DNA of 54,672 bases from Gnetum montanum (Eukaryota; Streptophyta; Gnetopsida; Gnetales; Gnetaceae): the NCBI GenBank assembly GCA_015680685.1, contig MNCI01021501.1:379898-434569 (forward strand), written 5' to 3'. The position numbers and the translations under genes are program-made. Shown here in pieces: positions 34,291 to 45,059 of this stretch. Below the pieces are notes generated by a model. It was not told the origin of the DNA. It saw nothing but the letters and a program-made list of their open reading frames with translations, and did not search any database. Positions within the stretch are counted from its first letter, which is position 1, and the number at the start of each line of letters is the position of its first letter.

Positions 34291-35750
34291 AGTGATGTTG
34301 AAGCTTCTTCCTTCACTTAACGTGTCAAAGCAAGAAACTTCTCATGCTTCTCAGCACAAGAATACTCATGCACAAGGATAGGTGTCAACATCGGTAGATC
34401 TGGTAACACGGAGATGTGCTCAGGAGGCACAGCAAGATCACATCCATAGAGAGTAGATGGAGCATCTTGAGCATGCAAAATGAGAGGTGAAGTTTCCTAC
34501 AGTGCCATTAAGGGCATGTAGGAACTTCAAGCCTCTTATGGAACTCACCAACTCACTAGTTGCTACATCTTTGATGCTCCACAACCTTGACTTCATGTTG
34601 ACAAGAGGTGAGGCATTCTATGAGCAGGATGCATGTCAATATTATCTAACATTTTGGAGGATCTTGGCTACATCATGGACCTTCTAAGTTGATGAAAATT
34701 CTTATGCCATTAGTGAGGCTCTTATTGCTTAGATTCTTGAGATGTAGGTTGGATGGAATTGGTAGCATTCTGTAGTGGCATCTTCAAAGAGGAAAACTTA
34801 GTTGGTTGAGCTTTTCCCTAAAGTTACGATGGATGAGATAGGCTAGCCCTACAAGAACCTTTCTCCTTAGAGGAGGGTCCTTACTAGGGTAGTAATGAAT
34901 AATGTCTTGGAAAATTTCCACTGCATACATGTCATGTCATTTGGCATGCTAGGTTTGAGTGACTTGGAGGGTCCTTGTACTTTAAACTATTCATTTATCA
35001 TTCTATCCAAGATGGAGTTGGTGGTCTAAAATGCTAATGGGGTTCCTTTTCCATCAGTGATCTAGACATTATATCAGCATTTCTAGATTTAACCACCAGT
35101 CCTACCCATTAAGGAGATTATTACTTGGGGTTAAGACTAGGTTCTAAATTTGGGGTGTGCTTTCTACAATCAGTGATTATCCCAAACACAATATGAAAAG
35201 ATCATGTTGATCTAACTCAAATGTCCCTAGTGATGGGGATAAAGCTATGCAGGAGGCCTATTATGTGAAGGAGTAGTAATAGTTGTTCTAGTAGTGTGAG
35301 GTAGTAGGTGGTAATCAGGCTTTGGTAGGAGTTAAAGCATGTATTATGGCATGTTTGGATGCATTCCAGGCTAGTCTCCTTACACATTATGATAAAATTG
35401 AGCCTTTTCTACATGCTCGATGTGATTGGTTGAAGAGGAGGTAGTATCTTCTAGCCTCCAATGTGGAGCTCCTTAGTCATCACATGTTTTTCCAATTGAG
35501 GAAGATGTGACACTCCTTTAGCCCTCTAGAGGTTGGTGAGTAGGTGGATCTAGAGCTTATACTGATGGGCTCACCTATTACTAATAATGGGCACATAGGA
35601 TCATTTGGTCCTATGGACTAGGTGGATGATAAAGTGACTGAGGAGGATTTCATGAATGAGGAGCCTATAGAGGATGCTTTTTAGCATCCTCCTTCAATGG
35701 ATGTTCTTGTACCTTCTCCGGTGGATGGCTTAGCTCCTCTAGCTTGAGCA
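34290..35750 (+). pseudogene. ORF3 of element C
   Basis: Weak coding trace between integrase and the 3' LTR. An open part at 34,487-34,687 contains RGEAFYEQDACQYYLTFWRI; downstream in the same frame are RRVLTRVVMNNVLENFHCIH and LGLSDLEGPCTLNYSFII (about 34,870-35,010). After one frame change near 35,200 come GVKACIMACLDAFQASLL and an acidic end (DDKVTEEDFMNEEPIEDAF near 35,630-35,680). Layout and position parallel ORF3 of D, though sequence identity is low. Function unknown. Confidence 0.55.
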
Positions 35751-35916
35751 TTTTGTTCCCTTCTTTTTCTATCCCTTATCTTCTTTCTTTTTATACTCAT
35801 GAGACATTACAATATGTGTTGATATTATGAATTGTCTTATATGTTATGTTATCCATTAACTCATGTGCATTCTTCCACTTTCTTTATTAGGATGATAAAT
35901 AACTAGTTGGGAGTTA

Positions 35917-36894
35917 TGTTAGGACATGACTTAATGGCCCTTTTGATTTGGTATCTTAGTTGTTTTGATTAGGGATAGGTAGTTATGACCTCATGTGAGA
36001 TGTAATTGTTTGTAGTTCATAGTCACAAAAATAGAAGTTGGATCTTAGATAATGAAAATGATCCTTGAATTCTAGAAGAAAGAGTATTCATCCTACAAAA
36101 GGAAGTTCAGAATAAGGAATGGAGATGAAACAAGTGAAGTTAGTTGGAAATAGAGATTGGACATCACATTGAGGTAGGATTCAATTTTGGAAATAGACCA
36201 TAAGCTTATGTCACTTGTAGTAGCTTGCAGTCCATAGAATTTCTACTAGTTAGGACACATAGCTTACTATAGTTTATTTTTAAATAGAATCAACAATTCA
36301 TCAGTGTGAGTCCCTATGACACACAACTCTATCATTTCTAGAGACAAAAATAGAGCTATATAGGCATGTGGCTTGCAACCCATGGTAGTCCTCTATGCCT
36401 AAATGATAATTAGGCTATTAGGATTTAATTATTTGATCATTGGAAATGGCCCATGGAGACTTCTGGTAACAATCGATAGAAGTGGTCAATTAGCTTCATA
36501 ATTCTTCATCAAGCTATGGGATGCAACCATGTGCAGTTCACATCCCAGCTTGTAGTCATTAGTGGAACGTTATTCTAACCATCAACAAAATCCATTTTAG
36601 CATCCAATCAAAGTAGAATTATAAGGCTTTTATCAAAAGAAGAAAAGAGAAAGAAGAGGAGATATATAGAAGAGATACAAAGATTTAGAGTGAACTGGAA
36701 TTGTTCTATTGAGTTGTATTTTATTAATATCAAAGATTCTTGAGTAATAAGATAGTCATTTTTATTTTCTAATAGTAAATTCTTGTTGTGCCTTCTTCAC
36801 CATAATTCTAGTAATTAACCCCACATAACCCATAGTCCTCCATTCAATTAACTTCCACAATTCTACAGTGTAGCAACATAAGGAATATGCAACA
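35917..36894 (+). repeat. 3' LTR of element C
   Basis: Starts TGTTAGGA after the purine-rich TTGGGAGTTA and ends AACA before the target duplication TGGGA (36,895-36,899). 978 bp. A TATATAGA box at 36,663 is a plausible promoter. The upstream part repeats a GCAACCCATAG-like word (36,376, 36,525, also 36,829). Confidence 0.8.
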
Positions 36895-36899
36895 TGGGA

Positions 36900-37370
36900 T
36901 GAGAGTTGGATCATAGAATTGGTAAAGTTACCTTTTTTAGCAGGGAGTTGTATATCATCTAAGGTTATCTTTGTGGTAATTAGAGACTCATTTTCCATCA
37001 ACACTATGCTAGATAGACCTTAGTTATCTTACCACAAAGTTTTTTCCTCCCTTATGTATCAGAAATTCCATTTTCCATGTAAGAATAGGAAAGTAGTCAT
37101 ACGTGAAAATTCTAAAATTTATTCTATTTCTTGTTTGGATATTCTAGAAGAAATCAAACTAGTATCCCAACCTATTATGATAGGCCAAATGTCATTATCA
37201 AAGAAAATTGATGAGTCCACCATTAGTATCCCATGAACCTCTAACTCTTTTGAATTCATAGAACTAGGCTTTAGTGAACTTGATATCATAGAATCTATTA
37301 GAATTTTTAAAGATCCTATCCATTTCCAAGCTAAGAAAACCATTGTCAATGTGTTTCCTGCTTGAGAATC
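36900..37370 (+). pseudogene. Protease of element T, second half, and protease-RT linker
   Basis: Directly after the target duplication the reading continues as LVKLPFLAGSCISSKVIFVV, then INTMLDRP, then LSYHKVFSSLMYQKFHFP. These correspond to the ILGRPWL and VPSTLHQKLKFP blocks that follow the catalytic site in Tat-type elements. The first half is at 17,640-17,753. The open part is 37,054-37,236. The frame ends about 37,370. Confidence 0.75.
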
Positions 37371-38100
37371 ATGTCATATTTATCTTATTATTTTCCTTCT
37401 TTTATTTCGTTATTCTAGCTTTTATCTTAATTAGTCGTTGCTCCTTTTATTTTACTTTGTGATCATTTGAATTATATTATTTCCTTTCATCTACTTTTTC
37501 ATGTCATCTTGTTTCATGCCTCATTTGATGACATCTAAAATCATAAAAAATCAAAAACATGAAAATAAATAAAACAAAAATCCCCATAAAAACATAAAAC
37601 TAGAAACATAAATGTATAAAAACTAAAAGATCATAAACATAGAAAATTGTAAAAAAATAATAATAATAAAACACTCTTTCTTAAATCCACTATGCTTTTC
37701 CATGTCTATGATTTAACTAGTCTTCAAGCTAAAATTTTTATTTTCTTGCTTACATCAATGTTATGAGAAAAACAACAAAAAATAGCCTAAATTTCTCCAT
37801 GCTATAATCCTCCTCTTGATCATCGATAGGAGAAATCTATTCCACTAGTACTCCTTTGTCCCCTCCCCCACAAGTGTTACTTTTTTAGCTCTTATGGTCC
37901 CTATCTCTCCTTTCTATTTTTTTTATATCATTCATTTATCATTGCTTCCTAATCCATATGAGCAATTTATTTCTTAATCAACCTTGAGTCTAACCAACAT
38001 CATCTTGCTTATTCTCAAGCCATTGTCAATGTAGCCACCATCATTTTAAGCATTACATCTATGCCTAGCTAGGGGCATTCTAGCTAGGGATGTATTGTTA
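37371..38100 (+). other. Deletion scar region of element T
   Basis: Pyrimidine- and A-rich low-complexity sequence with no recognisable frame. RT, RNase H and most of integrase (about 3 kb in relatives) should be here but are absent. Confidence 0.55.
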
Positions 38101-38353
38101 TCTATAATCAACATTCAAAATTATCAAGAATCTATGTGACATCACCATGATAAGCATGTTTGACTTACAAAGATCAAAGAAGGAGATCTTGTCTTGCAAC
38201 ATTTTCAAAATGTCTAGACCTCTAAGTTCTCTCCAAATTGGTAGATCCCTTCATCATTAGTAAAAATCTTGATAAAAAAGCATATTATCCAGCTAATTTA
38301 GATGGGAATCAATATACAAATCTTTTCAACCAAGTGTATCTCAAAAAGTATTA
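38100..38353 (+). pseudogene. Integrase C-terminal tail of element T
   Basis: KEGDLVLQHFQNV in one frame, then DPFIISKNLDKKAYY and NLDGNQYTNLFNQVYLKKY followed by a stop at about 38,350. This matches the C-terminal module of Tat-type integrases (GDLVL, GPYxV, LxxxDG, pWN, LKKYY). It sits right before the 3' LTR, as expected. Confidence 0.75.
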
Positions 38354-38479
38354 AATCTAATAAAATTAATGATAAGTGGTTTTGCTCTAATTCTTTTCTT
38401 ATGTTACCTATGTTTAATTGCTTTATCTTTGATTTCCTCTTTCTTTTTATCATTTTATTTCTCTTCTCTCTATTTTGAG

Positions 38480-40108
38480 CTTCTACGAGCTTCTATTAGT
38501 TGATCCTAACTATGGCCCAAAGGAAAAACATTAATTTTGGCAATTTTGATAATATTGGAGGTCCAAAATGACAAGTTTTACCTAGGTGATGCTTAGTGAC
38601 ACTAACAGAGCATTAACCTTATCTACACTTCTTGCCTTAAAAGTAGATATTTTGACCCTAATTATACCTTTCTTAGGCTTCTAGAAACTAGTCCACATCA
38701 TCCCCAAGGTAACAAAATCAATTTTATTAATCCCAGAGATCTTGAAAAGCCTAAAACTAACATGTCATCATTGCATCATAACCCAAAAACTTTCCTTTTG
38801 AACCTAGTTTTACATTTGTTGAACATCCCATGATTAGTTTGCATCATCCTTGAGGAAACAAACATTATTTTTGATGATTCTAGAGACCCTAGAAATCACA
38901 TAGTAGCTTATTTCAACTCCATGACATTTAGGAGTAGTGACACAATGCCAATGTTACTTGCCAGTGCCACTTGTACATTGTTATGAAATAACTTAACTTT
39001 AGATGATATGGTTGATCCCACATGATCCTTGATATTAATTTGACATCATTTCAATAATTTTCAGTATTAATTCAAATATTGATAGTGATTCCTAAAATCC
39101 TAGATTGATAATTTAGAGTGCAAAGTATCAACTTCTATTGATGGAGTGTCAAAGTTACTACGTCACATGCCTACATCATCAATGTCACTTATACATGGTA
39201 TGTGCTTCAAGTTGCTAAAATGGATTTTGAGTTAATTAAACTAAACTCTGGGTGTTTTTAGGAAATTGTAATCCTATAAATAGTAGGTTATAGCATCAAT
39301 ATAAGGCTAATTTGTTAAAATTTAAGAGCAATTTTTTGAGTTTTTAGAGATCATAAGCATCAACATCTACATCAACTATGTCATGTGTATGCTCCATAAC
39401 CATTACAACATCATTTGTTATTTATAAGCTCAATCTTAACATTGATATCATTGGTAGCACATGTGAGCATACTAATGCTAATATCAATGTCACCACCCTA
39501 GCGTTAGCATTACATCTTTACTTGTAGGACAACACCAAGCAACAACCCTATTTGATCCTCAAATTAATTCCAAATAGCATCAGAAGACATCTCATTCATT
39601 TGTAAACCCATAAGAGTTCAAATTCCACCATTCAAGACTTCTTTTTACTCATGAACCAAGTATAAGTTATCGATTTAAATTTACTATTTGTATCTCATCT
39701 GATGGTTCTTGGCCTTCCTTATGAGGTAAACTTAGTTTATTTAATAAATCACTTTTTGTTTTAGGAAGGGAAAAATCAAACCCTTTTCTAGATATTTGGT
39801 TTATCATCTATCTTTTATTTTATATTTCCTATATGTTTTAGATATACTCTCTTATTAATATCACTCTTGTTTGATTAGATTAGTTATTAAACTCATCATA
39901 ATCAATCTATACTCCTATTGATTCTAATCCTAGTTGATAGGCTAAGCTCATATTCAATTGAAGGTTTGTGTCCCTTCATTTCATAACTATTAATTAATGA
40001 AGGATTTTATCATTTCAAAGATCATTTACAATCATGGATTGTACACTGAAACATGTGATTCATAGAGGTATCCTTACATATTTATAAGAAAACTTTTTTG
40101 TAAGAACA
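38480..40108 (+). repeat. 3' LTR of element T
   Basis: Partner of 13,570-15,308. TATAAATA at 39,275-39,282 in the same context. Starts near GCTTCTATTAGTTGATCC and ends near GTAAGAACA at 40,108, with some extra bases relative to the 5' copy near the end. No matching target duplication could be placed. Confidence 0.7.
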
Positions 40109-40661
40109 TATTGAAGGAAAGAGGATTTTTATGGTTAAATTTGTTTGAATGATAATCTCTATCCTTCTTTTCAAATTGTGATGTTAACAAAATGGAAGTC
40201 CTCTTTCCAATAGTAGCTTCATTGCATGTCTCCATGAAAAAAATCCTTGCATAGTTGGACTTCAGTGGGCTAACAGGGCCTAAACATCTCATTAGTTGTG
40301 TTGTAGTCATGAGTAGCTACTTTAAGTCCAACCTTTATTAACATTACCATGAGCATTAATAAGATTGAGTGATTAAGGATAAAAGTAAAGTCTAGATAGT
40401 AGGAAACTAGATGTTGATAGTCAATTTTGACTTAATATGGCACATCATCTCTATTTTGGTCATTTTATCACATCCTCTTATGGAATTATCAATAGGTAGA
40501 AAATTGGTCTTGTGAGAAGAAGAAATTTTCAATTATTTTATATGTGTGTGTTTTATAAAATAATATTATTTTTTAGATGATAAAGTCTTTAAGTTCTAAC
40601 AATGATCATAAATGATTCTAACTATATAGTCATTAGTAGTAGTCCTTGACAATGGTGTTGA
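40109..40661 (-). other. Leader of element G with primer binding site
   Basis: The primer site on the minus strand reads CAACACCATTGTCAAGG (40,660-40,644). All differences from the tRNA-Asp type site are transitions. The rest is AT-rich leader; no gag domain is readable. Element G ends here at the 3' LTR of element T, which may have inserted into it; the rest of G was not found beyond the 5' LTR of T. Confidence 0.6.
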
Positions 40662-41523
40662 TGATGAGTGGTGAGTGTTTCATATGTCTAACCATATAAA
40701 TCACAAGCATTCATGTGTGACCTAATCATAGTCTATGGATTGGACTAGTATAATATCTAAACAATTGCATCTTTAATCACAACCCGTTATCTTACTACTT
40801 GTACTTATGTCATCTTTAGTATGTATGATTAAGAAAAATAAAGGCACATGGTTTTTGATGTCATTTAGGTCATAATAAAATAATATTGACACAAAATCTA
40901 AAATTTCTAAGCTAAGTACAAAGATAAATAATAGTATAGCTTAAGGATGATGAGTATTCAATTTATAGTTTATCATACACATTGTAAAAGCACATATCCA
41001 CTCCTAGGATTACCAAGCATTATGTTAGTAAATAAAAATAAGTAATAGTGCTACTAAGATTACAAATCAAATATGTGTTTACGCTTGAAATTTATCATAC
41101 TTATTTTTTCAATTCATTTATATGAAAGGAGATGTAAATGTTAAGCTAACATGTATTAGAAATTAAATTGCATTAAGATAATTTCTAGGCTATGTTAAAG
41201 TGTTGTAATGAAATAAATTAATCTTGATATTTATTACTACCATGCAATGTATCCAAGCATAAGATATAAATAAACATGCTAGACAACTACTTCATATTAT
41301 GTTATGAGCACTTGCTAATAAATTCTAACTTCTATAATAGAAAACTACAAGACTTTATCTAAGCTACTAATTGAAAGATGTCATAAATATGATTGATATG
41401 CATATTTATGTAAGTATTTAACACCTCTACATCAACATTGATGCATCAATGTAGTTAACCTTGTGTTAATGTTGATGCATCAATGCTGCTACATCAATGC
41501 AGCTGACTAAAGATTATTCATCA
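40662..41523 (-). repeat. 5' LTR of element G (family 1)
   Basis: 862 bp with TGATGAG at the left and TTCATCA at the right end, aligned with the LTRs of D, E and H over its length but the most diverged. Followed by CTAGT, the candidate target duplication, whose partner is not found. Confidence 0.75.
41403..41495 (-). promoter_or_regulatory. U3 dyad array and TATA box of LTR G
   Basis: Minus-strand TATA-like ATAAATA at 41,403-41,409. Cores on the plus strand start at 41,428 (TACATC), 41,442 (TGCATC), 41,462 (degenerate), 41,476 (TGCATC) and 41,490 (TACATC): steps 14, 20, 14, 14, exactly as in H. The core word has changed, and ATTGATGCATCAAT palindromes now carry it. Confidence 0.65.
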
Positions 41524-42590
41524 CTAGTATTTTTGGGTCTTGGAAAGCCTAGAATTCTTAAGATTCAAAAATAGAAATATCATGTCTAAGTGCTATTAAC
41601 TTAGAGTTTTTCAAATGGTATTAATGATGACAGTGATGCTAACATTAATGATAATGACATTTGAATGCCACCTACACTTAAAACCCTAATTTTGAGCCTC
41701 CAGTGCTAATGATGATGTTGTGACTAACACTTTTCATTACTCAGGATGTTAGAGACCTTTCCATGACTTGAAGTGATGCTAAAGAATAGAATTTTAATTT
41801 AGATCACATTGGTGATATTGAAATTAATGCTAGATGTCACTTATAAGGAATTTAATAAAATATCTTGANGATGCTAGATGTCACTTATAAGGAATTTAAT
41901 AAAATATCTTGATTTTACTTGACATTTGAAAGAAATTATGCATGAGTATTAATCTTTTTTAAGCTAAGGTAGAGTAGGAGACTTTGGGAGAGAATACATT
42001 GAGATTTCTAGTCTTAGAAAACATAAAGACCTAGTAATAAAGAAGGCTTGATAATATCATATCAAAAATTACTTTGGCTAGTAAGATGATGAAATAGTGG
42101 GTACCATGGTGATTTCCTTGGATGATAAAGGAGGAGAGTTAGAATTATGTGGGAAACAAACTTTGGAATGTACTTATAGTTAATCTATTCTGAGTTCTAA
42201 TACCCCATAGTTTTAGTAAGAAATTTCTTAGTTAGTTAGAGCATGTTGCTTTTGATTTGCAAGTCATTGATTTAACATTGATGTAATGCATTGTTATCTT
42301 AAACAAAAGTATCATGAAAGTTCATGTTGGAAACATGTTCTAGGGGATAAATATAGTCATCTAATTCTAATTCTAACATTTCTTCCTCCTTCCAACACCC
42401 CATGATATTTAATGATTTTTATTTAGCATTGGAGAAGGTCTTGAAATCAAAAGAATGACTAAAAGTATAATTTTAACTATAAGTATATCTAAGACATATA
42501 GCCAACATAGTATTTTAGAAAAATTTAAGAAAATAATAGTGCCTCAAGCATGACTTAAACTACTAACCTCTTATTAGAGGGATATTAGAT
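41524..42590. other. Unclassified stretch right of element G
   Basis: 41,620-41,830 holds words similar to those in the LTRs of element T on the opposite strand (AGTGATGCTAA, GTGCTAATGATGATG), so it may be a diverged LTR fragment. Nothing else recognisable apart from the 42-bp duplication. Confidence 0.35.
41827..41912. repeat. 42-bp duplication around a single N (assembly join)
   Basis: 41,827-41,868 and 41,871-41,912 are identical and separated by N and G. The second such case (53,936-54,020) has the same 42-bp length. This is the mark of two overlapping contig ends joined without merging. Confidence 0.9.
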
Positions 42591-43221
42591 CTTTCAAAAA
42601 AAAATTTAATAATTAAAAAAATTTGGACTATATTAGATCATTAGCATATAAAGTATAGTCTAAAGAAAAAATCCAATAGTTTTTGGATGCCTTAATCTTA
42701 AAAACACTCTACTCTAGGGTACGAAAAGAATCATGCCTTACCCTTGTTCAAAAATGTTCTTACTTCTTAGTAAAGTATTTCATAGAAAGAAAAGAAGAAT
42801 ACTCTCTCTAAAGGCAAAAGAAAGCATTAATCAAAAAATATTTTTAAAAAAGCTTTTTCAAATTGAGCCTCTAAAATAAAATAAAATAAAAACTACAAAA
42901 AAAATAAAATTAATTTTTTAGCTTTCACTCAAAGCTTTTCTCTTTAAAGTTGTAATTGAAAAGAAATATCTTTGAGAATCTGATATTTAACTCTTAAGAA
43001 AGATCATAGTTATACTCATGTTGTTGAAATATAATTATACACTAAAAGCTTCCACATAGAATAGAAAATAAGTTATTAAGTATACTTCCAAATACAAAGT
43101 AAGAAACTAGACAAAGCAAGACAAATTTTGAAAAGGTAAGAACTTTTTAAATATCTTCCATTCTACTCATCCTTTTATGAGAAGATAAATAGTCTAATTA
43201 GAGCTTTATAACTCAACATTG

Positions 43222-43290
43222 CTCACTAGAATTAAACCCATGACTTGGAGCTTTCCAGTCAAGAGTCTTACCACTATGCTAACATCTAAT
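43222..43290 (-). mobile_element. tRNA-like fragment, probable SINE head
   Basis: On the minus strand TTAGCATAGTGGTAAGA resembles a pol III A box and GGGTTTAATTCTAG a B box, about 45 bp apart centre to centre, with AAGCTCCAAGTCATG between. This is the tRNA-derived head seen in many plant SINEs. No clear 3' tail or target duplication was seen, so it may be only a fragment. Confidence 0.45.
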
Positions 43291-44156
43291 TGTTTATTTA
43301 TCCTTTAACCTACAATTCTTTGCCAAACAAGTAGCTAATTACTTAAGCCACCTTTCATTAGTAAGCATTGTATTTGAAAGAAGAATATTAAAACCATGGA
43401 TAATAATTAAAAAAAATTAGAGTGCATTAGATCATTAGCATAGAAAAAAAATAGAAATAAAAAGCCTAGTGGTTTTGAAGATGGATTTTTAATTTTTTAT
43501 TCTTATAATCAATTTTGAAAATCCTCTCTTTTGGTGTAGGAAAAGAACCAAACCTTGTCCCAACTTAGAAGTATCCTCACATATTTTCACTTTTTACTAA
43601 AGGATCTCTTGTAAAGAAAATAAGAATACTATTTTCAAAGAAAAATAAATGCAACAATTAGAAATAATAAATCCATTGGAAGCATTGTATTTAAAGGAGA
43701 AGATGTTGGAACTTAAAGAAAGGATGATAAGTACATCCCAAGACATATAGCCAATATGATGCTTTAGAAGAATTATAGAGGAATATATATATTTTAGTGA
43801 TTATAGTTTATGAATATAGTAACCTTTTTAGGATGTCTTGAAGTATAGGTATTTTTGAGAATTATGGTTCTCAGTGATGAACTAAATTTACTTTAGAGGA
43901 AAGGGAAGAGGGGGAAGGGGTTGTGTGCAAAAAATAAAATATATTAAAATTAAGAAAAAGTCAAATTGTAATAGGAAATAAGCATTGAAGAAAGATGAAA
44001 TTCTAAAATTACATAAAAGGAAAGATGATATAGTTTTAGGCATATATTTTTGTTAAGTTTTGTGATATAGAAGACCACAAGGTCTAAGAAAATAAATAAC
44101 AAATTATGTTAACATAAAATAATATAAAAGTCTTGATGTTTAACCACATCATAATG

Positions 44157-44216
44157 GAGGTGGGGAGGGGGGGTGTGGATAGGGGTATCCAACCTATATA
44201 TATATATATATATATA
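44157..44216. repeat. G-rich run and (TA)n microsatellite
   Basis: 44,157-44,190 contains GGAGGTGGGGAGGGGGGG and AGGGG, a possible G-quadruplex; 44,195-44,216 is (TA)11. Confidence 0.85.
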
Positions 44217-44284
44217 AAATAAAAATTTAAGGAACAAAAGTAGAGGAGAACTATAGAGAAGAGAAAATCTAAAGAAAGAAAAAT

Positions 44285-44505
44285 ATGCTGATATGTGTAA
44301 AATATAACCTAAAAGATATAATTGAGTAATTAGTTAATCTTGGATGTATTTAGTGTGTGTGTCATGAAGATGAAAACTAAGAGTGTATATAGTTGTAAGG
44401 AAACCATCATGTTTGTTACCGGAATTGATACGATAATTAGTTAGGAGTAAATCCATAGACTAGTTAACATTAGTTACCATGGTGTAAACTAAGAAAGGTG
44501 TTAGA
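44285..44505. repeat. Dispersed repeat, partner at 46,595-46,840
   Basis: TGATATGTGTAAAATATAAC, GTATATAGTTGTAAG-like and AGTTAACATTAGTTAC words recur in the same order at 46,595-46,840. The second copy is followed by a TGGTGTAAACTAGTAT block also present at 45,820. Non-coding; possibly LTR pieces of an unrecognised element. Confidence 0.7.
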
Positions 44506-45059
44506 TCCAAAAAAATGAATAATAATATTAAAAAAATTAGAGTACATTAGATCATCAAAGAGAAAGTCTAAAGAGAAAGCCCAATGGTTTTGGGGATGTC
44601 TTTTTAGGTTTTTATTCTTAAAAAAAATCCTAAAAAACCTTCCCTTTAGGATAGAAAATGGATCAAGCCTTACACTTATTCATGAACGTCCAAGTGGGGT
44701 TTTCCTTCTTACTATAGGGTTTCTTCTAAATAGAGGTAAAAAAAGTCTTTATAAAGAAAAAAGAATACATATATAAATAAAAAATAAATAATAAAAAAGC
44801 TAAAATATTTCCATCCTTGAACCTCCAAAATAAAAAGAAATTAATGTTTTAGAAAACAAATTAATTGTTTAGCTTTCAATAGTAGCTTTTTTGCTTGAAG
44901 TTATAGTTGAAAAATGACATCTTTGAGAATATAGTATTTGACACTTAAAAGAGGCCATAGTTATACTACACAGGGAAGCTTCCAAATAGATTAGAGAGTA
45001 AGAGGTCAAAGATAATTCCAAATGCAAAGAAAAGAAGTAGATAAAGTAGGCTGATTACC

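Larger units (their letters stand above)
17754..36894 (+). mobile_element. Element C: Athila-type Ty3/gypsy retrotransposon nested in T
   Basis: Plus-strand element with LTR start TGTTAGGA at 17,754 and 35,917, ending AACA at 36,894, flanked by TGGGA. Content: gag (split by D), protease, RT with an intact FMDD box, RNase H, integrase and a downstream ORF3. Subtracting element D, the length is about 11 kb. The 5' LTR is nearly all deleted. Confidence 0.85.
13570..40108 (+). mobile_element. Element T: Tat-type Ty3/gypsy retrotransposon, interrupted by C and internally deleted
   Basis: A plus-strand element with two related LTRs about 1.6-1.7 kb long (13,570-15,308 and 38,480-40,108). Internal parts: gag with a Tat-type HDTNNYNTFKDDIQ motif, a protease split at 17,753/36,900 by element C, and the C-terminal tail of integrase just before the 3' LTR. 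RT, RNase H and most of integrase are missing between about 37,370 and 38,100. LTR boundaries are uncertain by tens of bases and no target duplication was found. Confidence 0.75.

Noticed and set aside
13570-40113. Target-site duplication for element T
   Set aside because: TATTG after 40,108 has no matching copy directly before a plausible LTR start.
40074-40310. 78-codon minus-strand ORF at the T/G junction
   Set aside because: It spans the end of the 3' LTR of T and shows no gag-like motif.
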